Positions 16,951 through 25,767 of a stretch of DNA of 64,000 nucleotides are shown here, in pieces. The position numbers were made by a program, and so were the translations under genes. How positions within the stretch are numbered: the first letter of the stretch is position 1; every line of letters starts with the position of its first letter. The DNA is from Lentzea cavernae. Its GTDB lineage: Bacteria; Actinomycetota; Actinomycetes; Mycobacteriales; Pseudonocardiaceae. Location of the stretch: contig NZ_BNAR01000022.1 in assembly GCF_014653695.1 (NCBI RefSeq), forward strand, positions 59,093-123,092, written 5' to 3'. Below the pieces are notes generated by a model. It did no database searches. It was not told the origin of the DNA and saw only the letters and a list, made by a program, of their open reading frames with translations.

Positions 16951-17283
16951 TCAGAGCTGCTTGCGAACCTCACCGGCGGGGTTCGCCAGGAGCACCGGCC
17001 CGGACGGCGTCAGGTCCCGCACGGCCGCCAGCGACTCCCCGTCCACCCTGTTCGCCTCGGTGACGACCGCCGCCGCCTCCAGGCCCTCGGCGCCGCTCGA
17101 CACGGCGGCCGCGACGGCCGCCTGCAGCGCGGTCAGCTTCAGCGACGGCAGGTCGACGGTGGACGCGTTGTACGTGCGGCCGTCGAGGTCGCGCACGGCC
17201 GCACCCTCCGCAGCACCGTTACGCGCTCGCACGGACCGTGCGAGCGTCACGAGCTTGGCGTTCTCCGGATCGACGTCAGTCAT
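16951..17283 (-). CDS. cytidine deaminase-like fold protein lacking the zinc site
   Basis: A 110-residue protein often labelled cytidine deaminase. Similarity covers the CDA fold (VRARNGAAEGAAVRDLDGRTYNASTVDLPSLKLTALQAAVAAAV), but the catalytic H/C-A-E and P-C-x-x-C zinc motifs are missing; the helix where Cys-Ala-Glu should be reads SLKLTALQAA. It therefore probably does not deaminate cytidine. Conserved position between CNNM and era (Rv2365c) suggests a maintained non-enzymatic role. GGAGAG ribosome binding site; ends 43 bp before era and overlaps the CNNM stop by 8 bp. Confidence 0.85.
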   Translation of the reverse strand: MTDVDPENAKLVTLARSVRARNGAAEGAAVRDLDGRTYNASTVDLPSLKLTALQAAVAAAVSSGAEGLEAAAVVTEANRVDGESLAAVRDLTPSGPVLLANPAGEVRKQL

Positions 17284-18565
17284 CTTCTTCGCTCTCCTTC
17301 TGCACGGGACGCACGAGCACCGTCGTGACGCGAATGCGGCCGCGTTCGTCCTTGCCGCCCTCCGCCCGCATGCGCAGGCCCGCGATCTCGGCCTCGGTGC
17401 CGGGCAGGGGCACGCGCCCGAGCCGTTGCGCGAGCAGGCCGCCGACGGTCTCCACCTCGTGGTCGTCGAGCTCGGTGCCGAACAACGCGTCGAGGTCGTC
17501 CACCGGCAGGCGCGCGCTGACCCGCACCGCGCCGTCCTCCAGGTGCTCGACCGGCGGGCGGTCGTCGGTGTCGGACTCGTCGGTGATCTCGCCGACGATC
17601 TCCTCGAGGATGTCCTCGATGGTCAGCAGGCCCGCGGTGCCGCCGTACTCGTCCACGACGATCGCCATGTGCCGGCGCGACACCTGCATCTCGCGCAGCA
17701 GGTCCGCGATGGGCTTCGAGTCCGGGATGAAGCTCATCGGGCGCATCAGCTCGGAGACGCTCTTCGGGTCCTCGCCCTCGGCGAGCGTGGCCCGCATCAT
17801 GTCCTTGAGGTTCACCACGCCGAGCACGTCGTCGACGCTCTCACCGATCACCGGGACGCGCGTGTAGCCGGTGCGCAACGACAGCGCGAGCGCCTGCCGC
17901 AGCGACTTCGACTGCTCGATCCACACGATCTCGGTGCGCGGCACCATGACCTCGCGCGTGATCGTGTCGCCCAGCTCGAACACCGAGTGGATCATCTCGC
18001 GCTCGCCCTCGTCCACGACGCCGCGTTCCTGCGCCATGTCGACGAGCTCGCGCAGCTCGACCTCGGAGCTGAACGGGCCCTCGCGAAAGCCCTTGCCTGG
18101 CGTGATCGCGTTGCCGACGAGGATCAGCAGCTTCGACAACGGGCCCAGGACCCGGCCGAGCTGCCGCACCGTGCCCGCGGCGAGCAGGCTCACGGCGTAC
18201 GGGTGCTGACGGCCGAGCGTGCGCGGCCCGACACCCACGAGGACGTACGACACGATCAGCATGCTCAGGCACGAGTACAGGACGGCGACCCAGTCCTGTT
18301 CCACGTAGTCGAGGAACACCGTCGTGACCAGCACCGCCGCCGACATCTCGCACGCGAGGCGCAGCAGCAGCAACAGGTTGACGTGCCGTGGCCGGTCGTT
18401 GAGGACCTGCAGCAGCTGCCCGGTGCCCCAGCGTCCCTGCCGTTGCAGGGACTCCACCCGTGCGCGTGACACGGTGCCGAGAGCGGCATCCACACACGCG
18501 AACAAGCCGGCGGCGAGCACGAGCAGAACGGCCAGCACGATCACACCGGCAGGGTTGGAGCTCAT
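17276..18565 (-). CDS. CNNM/CBS-domain membrane protein (CorC/HlyC family)
   Basis: A 429-residue member of the hemolysin-C/CNNM magnesium-transporter-related family: N-terminal DUF21 membrane domain (about 1-150, first helix VIVLAVLLVLAAGLFACVDAAL), a CBS pair (about 205-330; VMVPRTEIVWIEQ and RHMAIVVDEYGGTAGLLTIEDILEEIVGEI), and a C-terminal CorC domain (about 345-420). Likely role is Mg2+ homeostasis or a related ion function. ATG at 18565 is five bases after the ybeY stop. Corresponds to Rv2366c. Confidence 0.93.
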   Translation of the reverse strand: MSSNPAGVIVLAVLLVLAAGLFACVDAALGTVSRARVESLQRQGRWGTGQLLQVLNDRPRHVNLLLLLRLACEMSAAVLVTTVFLDYVEQDWVAVLYSCLSMLIVSYVLVGVGPRTLGRQHPYAVSLLAAGTVRQLGRVLGPLSKLLILVGNAITPGKGFREGPFSSEVELRELVDMAQERGVVDEGEREMIHSVFELGDTITREVMVPRTEIVWIEQSKSLRQALALSLRTGYTRVPVIGESVDDVLGVVNLKDMMRATLAEGEDPKSVSELMRPMSFIPDSKPIADLLREMQVSRRHMAIVVDEYGGTAGLLTIEDILEEIVGEITDESDTDDRPPVEHLEDGAVRVSARLPVDDLDALFGTELDDHEVETVGGLLAQRLGRVPLPGTEAEIAGLRMRAEGGKDERGRIRVTTVLVRPVQKESEEDD

Positions 18566-18569
18566 CGCG

Positions 18570-19115
18570 TCAGGCTTCTTCGTTCTTCTCGTCGAGGCCG
18601 ACCGCTCCGAGCACCTTGTCGTCGGTGCTGCGCTGCAACGCGGCCCGCTCGGCCTCGTCGCGCGCGGAGCGGAAGTCGCCGAGGATGCGGTTCTGCAACG
18701 TGAACATCTCACGTTCCTCGGCGGGCTCGGCGTGGTCGTAGCCCAGCAGGTGCAGCACGCCGTGCACGGTCAGCAGGTGCAGCTCGTCCAGCAGGCCGTG
18801 ACCCGCCTTCTTGGCCTGGTCCTTGGCGAACGCGGGACACAGCACGATGTCCCCGAGCAGCGCCGGACCGAGGCCCGCCGCGTCGGGACGGCGCGCGGAG
18901 TCCAGCTCGTCCATGGGGAAGGCCATGACGTCCGTCGGACCCGGCAGGTCCATCCAGCGCTCGTGCAGGTCCGCCATCACGTCCAGCTCCACGAGCAGGA
19001 CGGACAGCTCGGCCAGCGGGCTCACGCCCATGCGGTCCAGCGCGAAGCGGGCGGCGGAGACGATGGAACCCTCGTCGACTCCGACACCCGACTCGTTGGC
19101 GATCTCGATGCTCAC
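18570..19115 (-). CDS. ybeY: endoribonuclease YbeY
   Basis: A 181-residue rRNA maturation factor. The zinc motif H-G-x-L-H-L-x-G-Y-D-H is intact in VHGVLHLLGYDHAEP (three His ligands) and the substrate-binding PTDVMAFPMDE loop is present. Functions in 16S rRNA 3'-end processing and ribosome quality control. C-terminal extension of about 25 residues beyond the minimal domain. Six bases after phoH. Confidence 0.96.
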   Translation of the reverse strand: MSIEIANESGVGVDEGSIVSAARFALDRMGVSPLAELSVLLVELDVMADLHERWMDLPGPTDVMAFPMDELDSARRPDAAGLGPALLGDIVLCPAFAKDQAKKAGHGLLDELHLLTVHGVLHLLGYDHAEPAEEREMFTLQNRILGDFRSARDEAERAALQRSTDDKVLGAVGLDEKNEEA

Positions 19116-19120
19116 GGCGC

Positions 19121-20170
19121 CTATCGTCCCCGCCGCTGGTTACCCCTGCGCGCACCGGGTCCGTGGTGCTGCCCGTTCTGGTCGATCGCGTCCTGCTGGA
19201 CCTGCCACTTGTCGTACGCGTCGACGATGTCGCCGACCAGGCTGTGGCGCACCACGTCCTGGCTGGTCAGCACCGAGAAGTGCACGTCGTCGACGCCTTC
19301 GAGGATGTCCCGCACGACCCGCAGGCCGCTGCGCTGGCCGCCAGGGAGGTCGACCTGGGTGATGTCACCCGTCACCACGACCTTCGAGCCGAAGCCGAGG
19401 CGGGTGAGGAACATCTTCATCTGCTCGGGCGTCGTGTTCTGCGCCTCGTCGAGGATGATGAACGCGTCGTTCAAAGTTCGGCCGCGCATGTAAGCCAGCG
19501 GCGCGACCTCGATCGTCCCCGCCTGCGTCAGCCGCGGGATCGCCTCCGGGTCCATCATGTCGTGCAGCGCGTCGTAGAGCGGGCGCAGGTACGGGTCGAT
19601 CTTCTCGTACAGCGTGCCGGGCAGGTACCCCAGGCGCTCGCCCGCCTCGACAGCCGGGCGGGTGAGGATGATGCGGTTGACCTGCTTGTTCTGCAGCGCC
19701 TGCACGGCCTTGGCCATGGCGAGGTAGGTCTTGCCGGTGCCGGCGGGACCGATGCCGAACACGATGGTGTTCTTGTCGATCGCGTCGACGTAGTGCTTCT
19801 GGTTCAGCGTCTTCGGCCTGATCGTGCGCCCGCGGCGGCTGACGATGTCGAGGCTCAGCACCTCGGCCGGCGACTCGACGTCGTTCGCGCTGAGCATCGC
19901 GATGATGCGGCGGACGCTGTTCTGGTCGATGGCCTGGCCGCGGCCGGCGAGGGTGATGAGCTCGGAGAAGACGCGTTCGGCGAAGGCCACGTCGGCGGGG
20001 TCGCCGGACAAGGTGATCTCGTTCCCGCGCACGTGCACGTCGGCGTCGAGGAGCTCCTCCGCGAGCCGGAGGTTCTCGTCACGCGACCCGAGCAGCGTGA
20101 GCACCGCACCTTCCGGCACGGCGAACCGGGACTGACCTTCCTTGTTGCTCTGCTGTGTTTCGTCGGCCAC
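19121..20170 (-). CDS. phoH: PhoH family ATPase
   Basis: A 349-residue PhoH-like P-loop NTPase: an N-terminal KH-like part (about 20-100), Walker A GPAGTGKT, Walker B AFIILDEAQNTT, and a sensor region VVVTGDITQVDLP. PhoH proteins are ATPases with RNA-related roles and usually precede ybeY, as here. GTG start. The His/Gly/Arg-rich tail (HHGPGARRGNQRRGR) is a likely flexible nucleic-acid contact. First gene of the long leftward operon. Confidence 0.95.
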   Translation of the reverse strand: MADETQQSNKEGQSRFAVPEGAVLTLLGSRDENLRLAEELLDADVHVRGNEITLSGDPADVAFAERVFSELITLAGRGQAIDQNSVRRIIAMLSANDVESPAEVLSLDIVSRRGRTIRPKTLNQKHYVDAIDKNTIVFGIGPAGTGKTYLAMAKAVQALQNKQVNRIILTRPAVEAGERLGYLPGTLYEKIDPYLRPLYDALHDMMDPEAIPRLTQAGTIEVAPLAYMRGRTLNDAFIILDEAQNTTPEQMKMFLTRLGFGSKVVVTGDITQVDLPGGQRSGLRVVRDILEGVDDVHFSVLTSQDVVRHSLVGDIVDAYDKWQVQQDAIDQNGQHHGPGARRGNQRRGR

Positions 20171-20272
20171 GTGGCCCCGGCCTGCTTCCTGTCGCTCGGA
20201 TCTGGTGCCGTCGATGCTAGTCCGGCCGAAAATGGGTGGCTACCGGATTGCTCACCGTGTGTGCTCGGAAAC

Positions 20273-21064
20273 GTGGAGATCCGCAGGCTTGGTGTTGAGG
20301 ACGTCCCCGAGTGCATGAAGCTCATCACGGACCGGGGTTGGGCGTGGACGCCCGCGCAGTGGGAGATGATGCTCGCCCTCGGTCCGGGTTACGGGGCGTT
20401 CGACTCGTCCGGACTGCTCGGCACGGCGCTGACGACGCCGTATCCCGAGATGCAGGCGATCAGCGGCGTTCTGGTCGCGTCCTGGGCGGGACGCAGGGGC
20501 ATCGGCACACGGCTGATGTCGGAGGTGCTGGAGATCGATCCGTCGGTCCTGTACGCGACGGCGATGGGTGAGCCGCTCTACGCGAGGCTCGGCTTTCACC
20601 CGGTCGGGGAGACGGCCGACTTCCACGGCGTGTTCGGCGGTGAGCCCGCCGGCGTGTCGCGGGCGGGCACCCCGTCGGACGCCGCGGCGCTCGCGGAGCT
20701 CGACCGCGAGGTCAGCGGGTACACCCGGCCGGTGCTCTGGGAGCGGTTGCTCGACCCGGCGTCGCCCTACGCCGTACTGGTGTCGGACGGCGGTGTGATC
20801 GCGACCCGCCCGAACCCGGACGGGGTGACGATCGGTCCGCTGATCGCACCCTCCGCCTCCGCCGCGTGCGAGATGATCACGGACGTGGCGGCCGGCGCCG
20901 GGAGGGTCCGCGTGGACACGCACGACGCCGACGTGGCCGCTTTCCTGCTGGAGCGGGGTTTTGAGAAGCGCGGCGGTGGTTGCACGTTGATGGTGCGGGG
21001 ATCGGCGGACGTGCCGGGTGACCGGTCGCGCTACTTCGCCCCTGCCTCGCACGCACTCGGATAG
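20273..21064 (+). CDS. GNAT-type N-acetyltransferase, copy 1
   Basis: A 263-residue protein with an N-terminal GNAT domain: VEIRRLGVEDVPECMKLITDRGW, then the acetyl-CoA loop region SWAGRRGIGTRLMSEVL and GEPLYARLGFHPVGE. The C-terminal half (about 140-260, TIGPLIAPSASAACEMITDVAAGAGRVRVDTHDADVAAFLLERGFEKRG) is a second GNAT-like subdomain of the kind found in Acetyltransf_18 proteins. Substrate unknown. The GTG at 20273 is chosen for the GGA box four bases ahead; GTG at 20261 is possible. Paralogue of the next gene, 14 bp downstream. Confidence 0.82.
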   Translation: MEIRRLGVEDVPECMKLITDRGWAWTPAQWEMMLALGPGYGAFDSSGLLGTALTTPYPEMQAISGVLVASWAGRRGIGTRLMSEVLEIDPSVLYATAMGEPLYARLGFHPVGETADFHGVFGGEPAGVSRAGTPSDAAALAELDREVSGYTRPVLWERLLDPASPYAVLVSDGGVIATRPNPDGVTIGPLIAPSASAACEMITDVAAGAGRVRVDTHDADVAAFLLERGFEKRGGGCTLMVRGSADVPGDRSRYFAPASHALG

Positions 21065-21078
21065 CTGGGGGTCCTCCG

Positions 21079-21861
21079 TTGGAACTGCGACGACTCGAAC
21101 TGGACGACATCCCCGCGTGCTCCGACCTGGCCGAGAGCCGGTCGTGGCCGCGGGAGGAGAAGAAGTGGGAGTTCCTGCTCACGCACGGCGAGGGCTGGGG
21201 GCTGTTCGACGAGCAGGGGCTCGTCGGCACGACGATCGTGACGCGCTACCCGGAGCTGGCGTCGGTCAGCATGGTGCTGGTCGCCGACCGCGCCGCGCGC
21301 CGGGGCCACGCCCGCCGGCTGGTGTCGCACGTGCTGGATTCGGGCGTCTCGACGTTGTTCGCGACGGACATGGGCCGCCCGCTGTACGAGCAGCTCGGTT
21401 TCCACGCCGTCGGGTTCACCGACATCCACGCGGGAACGTTCACCGGACCGGCGGCAGGTGTGTCGCACCTGGCGACGGCCGCCGACCTCGACGACGTCGT
21501 CGCGCTCGACACCAAGGTCACCGGCATCACCCGGCCGTACCTGTGGGAGTTCCTGCTCTCCGCGGGCACCATCCGGATCTCCGAGCACGGCGTCGCGGGC
21601 ACCTGGCAGGTCCGCGACCAGCGGATGCTGATCGGGCCGATCATCGCGGACACGCCCGCCGACACGTGCGCGCTCATCGCCGACTGCGCGGCCGGGGTCG
21701 ACAGCGTGCGCGTCGACGTGCACGACCCGGAGGTGGTCGCGTTCGTCCGCGAGAACGGCATGGAGTCGTGGGGCGCGCCCACCTGGATGGTCCGAGGCGC
21801 GGAGAAGCTTCCTGGTGACCGCGCCCGCTACCGCGCTCCGCTGTTGCAGGCGCTGGGTTAG
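21079..21861 (+). CDS. GNAT-type N-acetyltransferase, copy 2
   Basis: A 260-residue paralogue of the upstream gene with the same two-part architecture: N-terminal GNAT (ADRAARRGHARRLVSHVLDSG, RPLYEQLGFHAVGF) and C-terminal GNAT-like half (MLIGPIIADTPADTCALIADCAAGVDSVRVDVHDPEVVAFVRENGME). Matching segments and length indicate tandem duplication followed by divergence. TTG start at 21079. Its final four bases overlap the convergent HIT gene. Confidence 0.82.
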   Translation: MELRRLELDDIPACSDLAESRSWPREEKKWEFLLTHGEGWGLFDEQGLVGTTIVTRYPELASVSMVLVADRAARRGHARRLVSHVLDSGVSTLFATDMGRPLYEQLGFHAVGFTDIHAGTFTGPAAGVSHLATAADLDDVVALDTKVTGITRPYLWEFLLSAGTIRISEHGVAGTWQVRDQRMLIGPIIADTPADTCALIADCAAGVDSVRVDVHDPEVVAFVRENGMESWGAPTWMVRGAEKLPGDRARYRAPLLQALG

Positions 21862-22175
21862 AGGCGCTGGCCGCCGAGCAGGTGCAGGTGGGCGTGGAAG
21901 ACCTCCTGCCCGCTGTCCGGCCCGGTGTTGAACAGCAGGCGGTAACCCGACTCGGCCACGCCCTCGGCGTCGGCGACCTCCTTGGCGGCGGCGAAGAGAT
22001 CGCCGAGCTGGTCGCCGTTCAGGTCGACGGCGTTCGGCACGTGCTCGCGCGGGATGAGCAGCACGTGCACGGGCGCCTTGGGCTGGATGTCGCGGAACGC
22101 GAGCGTCGTCTCGGTCTCGTGCACGACCGTCGCGGGAACCTCACCGGCGACGATCCGGCAGAACAGGCAGGACAT
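21858..22175 (-). CDS. HIT family nucleotide hydrolase (HinT-like)
   Basis: A 105-residue histidine-triad protein; HinT-type members hydrolyse purine nucleoside phosphoramidates. Opening CLFCRIVAGEVPATVVHETETTLAFRDIQPKAPVHVLLIPREH and the catalytic triad HAHLHLLGG near the C-terminus are complete. The CxxC in CLFC may bind zinc, as in many bacterial HIT proteins. ATG at 22175 lies eight bases after the TetR gene stop. Confidence 0.95.
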   Translation of the reverse strand: MSCLFCRIVAGEVPATVVHETETTLAFRDIQPKAPVHVLLIPREHVPNAVDLNGDQLGDLFAAAKEVADAEGVAESGYRLLFNTGPDSGQEVFHAHLHLLGGQRL

Positions 22176-22183
22176 GCGTCCAG

Positions 22184-22774
22184 TTAAGCGAAGAGCGCGT
22201 CCAGCTGCTGATCGACGGCCTCGACCATGTCGGCGGCGGTGAACTCGTCGGGCCCGAGGCCGTGGTGGATGTTGAGCCCGTCGATCAGCGCGATGAACCG
22301 CCGTGCGGCCTTCATCGGCACGACCCCGTCCCGCAGTTCGCCGGCTCCTTGCGCCGCAACGAGAACGCGTGCCAGCTCGGCGTACAACTCGCGGGTGCCG
22401 AGGCGTTCCAGCTCGAGCAGCGACGGCTCGACCATGGCCCGCGGCAAGAACGCCAGCAGCACCGCGGCCTCGACCCGCCGGTCGTCGTCCACCGCCAGCA
22501 TCTCGTGCGCGAAGGCCCGCAGCACCTCCCGGTTGCCGGCCGAGGTGTCGATCTTCTCGAGCCGCGCGATGAACCGCCGGTACGCGAGTTCCATGGCGAA
22601 CCCCAGCAGGGCGTCCTGCGTCGGGAAGTAGTGGCGCAGCGACCCGCTCGACCACCCGGACTCGGCGGCGACGGCACGGACGGACGCGTGGTCGATCCCG
22701 TCCCGCTGCACGATGCGCCACACCGCCTCGGCCAGTTCGCGGCGGCGTTCCTCGTGGTCGACAACCTTCGGCAC
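22184..22774 (-). CDS. TetR family regulator
   Basis: A 196-residue one-component repressor. Helix-turn-helix: GIDHASVRAVAAESGWSSGSLRHYFPTQDALLGFA, followed by a helical ligand domain typical of the family with a C-terminal TetR_C-like half. GTG start with an AAAGGG box. It follows the alpha/beta hydrolase stop region by nine bases in the same direction, so it probably regulates that operon. The ligand is unknown. Confidence 0.9.
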   Translation of the reverse strand: MPKVVDHEERRRELAEAVWRIVQRDGIDHASVRAVAAESGWSSGSLRHYFPTQDALLGFAMELAYRRFIARLEKIDTSAGNREVLRAFAHEMLAVDDDRRVEAAVLLAFLPRAMVEPSLLELERLGTRELYAELARVLVAAQGAGELRDGVVPMKAARRFIALIDGLNIHHGLGPDEFTAADMVEAVDQQLDALFA

Positions 22775-22783
22775 CGGCCCTTT

Positions 22784-23440
22784 CTAGCAGCCGCGCGCAA
22801 GCGTGCGGACAGCCGTCTGGCACCGCTCCCAGGCCTCGGTGCCCGGCGTGATCACGTCCATGTGCCCGGCGCCTTCCACGACCACCAGCTCCGCCTGCGG
22901 CTCGGCCGCGCAGAACTCGATCGACTGCTCGACCGGAACGTCCTCGTCCCGGTCGCCGTGCACGCAGATCACCGGCTTGCCGATGGGGATCAGCGCGGTC
23001 GGCGAGGCCTCCGAGAACTGCTCCTCGGTGCACAGCTCCAACGCCCGAGGCGTGATGTGCCGCGTGAAGTCCAGCACGGCCGCCTGGGCCACCGCGCCCG
23101 TGACTCGCGCGCTGTGCTTGGCCGCCCACACGGCGAGATGGCCGCCGGCGCTGTGCCCGAGCGTCACGACGGGCCCGATGTCGACGGCGTCGATCGCGGC
23201 GAGCACGTCCTCACCGGTCTGCGGCCAGCCACCGCCGCCGCTCACCCGCCGGTACTCGATGTTCCACACGGCGAATCCTTCGGCGACGAGCACGTCGGCA
23301 AGCGGCCTTCCGAGTTCCAAGCCGTACCGCTGGTGCCAAAAACCACCGTGAATGACGACAACACCACCCTGAGCAACACCCTCGGGAAGGTAAAGCTCGC
23401 CGAACTGACTGGGATGGTCACCGTAAGCAATTCGCTGCAC
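22784..23440 (-). CDS. alpha/beta hydrolase (esterase-like)
   Basis: A 218-residue alpha/beta-hydrolase with an HGGFW oxyanion motif, the nucleophile elbow GHSAGG, an acid in HGDRDEDVP and the catalytic His in EGAGHMDVI. This fits carboxylesterase/kynurenine-formamidase-like enzymes; the substrate is unknown. The GTG at 23440 is supported by a TACTTT -10 box exactly six bases upstream, implying a leaderless transcript. Upstream sequence is relatively AT-rich and non-coding. Transcribed with the TetR gene. Confidence 0.88.
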   Translation of the reverse strand: MQRIAYGDHPSQFGELYLPEGVAQGGVVVIHGGFWHQRYGLELGRPLADVLVAEGFAVWNIEYRRVSGGGGWPQTGEDVLAAIDAVDIGPVVTLGHSAGGHLAVWAAKHSARVTGAVAQAAVLDFTRHITPRALELCTEEQFSEASPTALIPIGKPVICVHGDRDEDVPVEQSIEFCAAEPQAELVVVEGAGHMDVITPGTEAWERCQTAVRTLARGC

Positions 23441-23452
23441 ACGCAGAAAGTA
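23441..23452 (-). promoter_or_regulatory. leaderless -10 element of hydrolase/TetR operon
   Basis: On the minus strand TACTTT (23452-23447) is followed by six bases and the GTG at 23440. It fits TANNNT spacing for a leaderless transcript and helps fix the start. Confidence 0.5.
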
Positions 23453-23607
23453 CGTGAAAACAAGCCGAACGAACTTGTCAGACCCTGTGAGTACGTTGAA
23501 ACGCAGGGGTTCCCAGCCAGGGGGTACCCCTGCGCGAGCGTGCCCTGCAGGCGCCTGACCGCGCGAAACACCGCGCAACACGCCGAAAACAACGAGGAAG
23601 AGCCCCC

Positions 23608-23717
23608 AAAACCAAAAGGGGCGCCTCGCGGTCCGAAGCCTGGGGGTCGCTTCGCCGCGAGGCGCCGACGCCGGACCGAGGGGGGAGGTGTCCGGCGAGT
23701 CCTTTGGTCAGAAGGAC
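23608..23717 (-). terminator. strong nested terminator after rsmE
   Basis: The 407-bp gap 23441-23847 holds this element and the hydrolase promoter. A 12-bp perfect stem (GGCGCCTCGCGG, 23620-23631, with 23655-23666) encloses a second 6-bp stem (CGAAGC/GCTTCG, 23634-23639 with 23649-23654) and a 9-nt loop. On the minus strand it is followed by UUUUGGUUUU (23617-23608), as expected of an intrinsic terminator for the hrcA-dnaJ-rsmE transcript. A smaller hairpin GTCCTT/AAGGAC lies at 23699-23717. Confidence 0.85.
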
Positions 23718-23847
23718 GAATCGTCTACTCCGTTTCCGGATAGACCAATCAGCCCCTCTGCAAACCAGGGTAACCCCATCGGCCTGCGATTCGCTACAAC
23801 TTCCGTCAAGCCAATCCATCCGATGTTCATCTTCGCAGTGATCGGGG

Positions 23848-24579
23848 TCACCACCGAGCAGTGAGCACCCCGAGCGCACCAAGAGCAACGGCCGCGGCTG
23901 TAGATGCACGAAGAACAGTTGGGCCCAATCGGACGATCCGCGCACCCGAAGATCGCAACGCGTCGAGCTCCTCGGGCGTGATCCCGCCCTCCGGACCCAC
24001 CACGAGCAGCACATCTCCATCAGCGGGCAATGCGACGTCGGCCAGCCGTTCGACAGCGCTCTCGTGCAACACGAGGGTGAGCGCCGACGACGACACGCGA
24101 TGAGAGAGCTGAGCCGTGCTCACGGGTTCGTCGACCACCGGCACCCGCGAACGGCGCGCCTGCTTCGCGGCCTCGCGCACCGTGGAACGCCAGCGCCCCA
24201 ACGCTTTCGCGCCGCGCGGCCCGTCCTCCCACTTGGTGATGCACCGGGCGGCGCGCCACGGCACCACACCGTCCACACCGGCCTCGGTGGCGAGTTCGAC
24301 CGCGAGCTCGCCCCGGTCGCCCTTCACCAACGCCTGGGCGAGCACAACTCGTGGCGCCGGTTCGGGCTCGACCCAGCGCTCGACCACGCGCAACGACAGG
24401 GCGTCGCGCTCCACCGCCACCACGGAGCAGCGCACCTGGGCACCGGAACCGTCGGACAGCACGAGTTCCTCGCCCACGCGCAACCGCTTCACGGTGGCGG
24501 CGTGGCGGCCTTCCGGCCCGTCCAGCACGAACTCCTCGCCGGAGGGCAGCGCCTCGACGAGGAAGACGGGCAGGGTCAC
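23848..24579 (-). CDS. rsmE: 16S rRNA (uracil-1498-N3)-methyltransferase
   Basis: A 243-residue SPOUT methyltransferase. N-terminal PUA-like domain (HAATVKRLRVGEELVLSDGSG) and C-terminal knotted domain with LLVVGPEGGITPEELDALRSSGARIVRLGPTVLRASTAA, the SAM-binding knot. Methylates U1498 of 16S rRNA. GTG start within the dnaJ stop (4-bp overlap). The order hrcA-dnaJ-rsmE matches other actinobacteria (Rv2372c-Rv2374c). Confidence 0.96.
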   Translation of the reverse strand: MTLPVFLVEALPSGEEFVLDGPEGRHAATVKRLRVGEELVLSDGSGAQVRCSVVAVERDALSLRVVERWVEPEPAPRVVLAQALVKGDRGELAVELATEAGVDGVVPWRAARCITKWEDGPRGAKALGRWRSTVREAAKQARRSRVPVVDEPVSTAQLSHRVSSSALTLVLHESAVERLADVALPADGDVLLVVGPEGGITPEELDALRSSGARIVRLGPTVLRASTAAAVALGALGVLTARW

Positions 24580-25745
24580 CGGTTGCCGCGCGAGGCGCGC
24601 AGGCGGGAGAACAGCCCGCCGCCGCCCTTGCCGTTGTGGGACAGGGACGGCTCGTTCTCGCCGCGCATCTCGGCCAGGTCGCGCAGCAACGCCGACTGGG
24701 CGGCGTCGAGCTTGGTCGGCACGACGACCTCGAGGTGCACGTGCAGGTCGCCACGGCCGTCGACGCGGCCGGTGGACCGCAGCTTCGGCATGCCGCGGCC
24801 GGTCATGACCAGCTGCGTGCCGGGCTGCGTGCCGGGGTCGATCTGCAGCTCCTCCTCGCCGTCCAGGGTCTTCAACGGCAACGTGGCGCCCAGGGCGGCC
24901 GTCGTCATCGGGATTTGGACGATGCAGTGCAGGTCGGCGCCGTCGCGTTCGAAGATCTCGTGCGGGTGCTCCTCGACCTCGACGTAGAGGTCGCCGGCCG
25001 GGCCGCCGCCGGGGCCGACCTCGCCCTGGCCCGCGAGGCGCACGCGCATGCCCTCGGCGACACCGGCGGGGATGTTCACGGAGATCGTGCGGCGCGACCG
25101 CGTGCGGCCGTCACCGGCGCACTGCTGGCACGGGTCGGGGATGACCTCGCCGTAACCGCGGCACACCGGGCACGGACGGGACGTCACGACCTGGCCGAGG
25201 AACGAGCGCTGCACCGACTGGACCTCGCCGCGGCCGTGGCAGGTGTCGCACTGGACCGGCTTGGAGTTGTTCTGGGTGCCCGCGCCGTGGCAGCGGTCGC
25301 ACAGGATCGCCGTGTCGACGGTCAGCTCGCGAGTGGCGCCCGCAGCGCACTCCTCCAGCGTCATGTCGAGCCGGATCAGCGCGTCGGAACCCGGCTGCAC
25401 GCGACTGCGCGGACCACGGCCGCCACCAGTCGAGGCGCCGAAGAAGGCGTCCATGATGTCGCCGAGGCCGAAGCCCTGGAACGGGTCACCACCGGCGCGG
25501 CCACCGCCGCCCGAGTCGAGCGGGTCGCCACCCAGGTCGACGACGCGGCGCTTCTCGGGGTTCGACAACACCTCGTAGGCGGCCGTCACCTCCTTGAAGC
25601 GGGCCTCCTCGTTGGGATTGACGTCCGGGTGCAGCTGCCTGGCGAGCTTGCGGTAGGCGCGCTTGATCTCATCCTGTGTCGCGTCCTGCGAGACACCGAG
25701 GATGCCGTAGTAATCCCTGGCCACCTTGTTCGCTTTCATGTTCAT
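24576..25745 (-). CDS. dnaJ: chaperone protein DnaJ
   Basis: About 389 residues. J domain with HPD (RQLHPDVNP), a Gly-rich stretch (GGGGRAGGDPFQGFG), four zinc-finger repeats CDRCHGAG, CDTCHGRG, CPVCRGYG and CQQCAGDG, then substrate-binding domains. Cochaperone of DnaK. Start candidates are ATG 25745, ATG 25739 and GTG 25724 (the last aligns best with related proteins that begin xARDYYG). Follows hrcA by 22 bp; this is the DnaJ2-type paralogue linked to hrcA. Confidence 0.95.
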   Translation of the reverse strand: MNMKANKVARDYYGILGVSQDATQDEIKRAYRKLARQLHPDVNPNEEARFKEVTAAYEVLSNPEKRRVVDLGGDPLDSGGGGRAGGDPFQGFGLGDIMDAFFGASTGGGRGPRSRVQPGSDALIRLDMTLEECAAGATRELTVDTAILCDRCHGAGTQNNSKPVQCDTCHGRGEVQSVQRSFLGQVVTSRPCPVCRGYGEVIPDPCQQCAGDGRTRSRRTISVNIPAGVAEGMRVRLAGQGEVGPGGGPAGDLYVEVEEHPHEIFERDGADLHCIVQIPMTTAALGATLPLKTLDGEEELQIDPGTQPGTQLVMTGRGMPKLRSTGRVDGRGDLHVHLEVVVPTKLDAAQSALLRDLAEMRGENEPSLSHNGKGGGGLFSRLRASRGNR

Positions 25746-25767
25746 CTCAAGTGCAAGAAGTTTCTGA

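Noticed and set aside
23520..23540. GGGGTACCCC palindrome in the gap upstream of the hydrolase gene
   Set aside because: Short GC-rich palindrome without a second copy or clear spacing to the promoter; likely chance.
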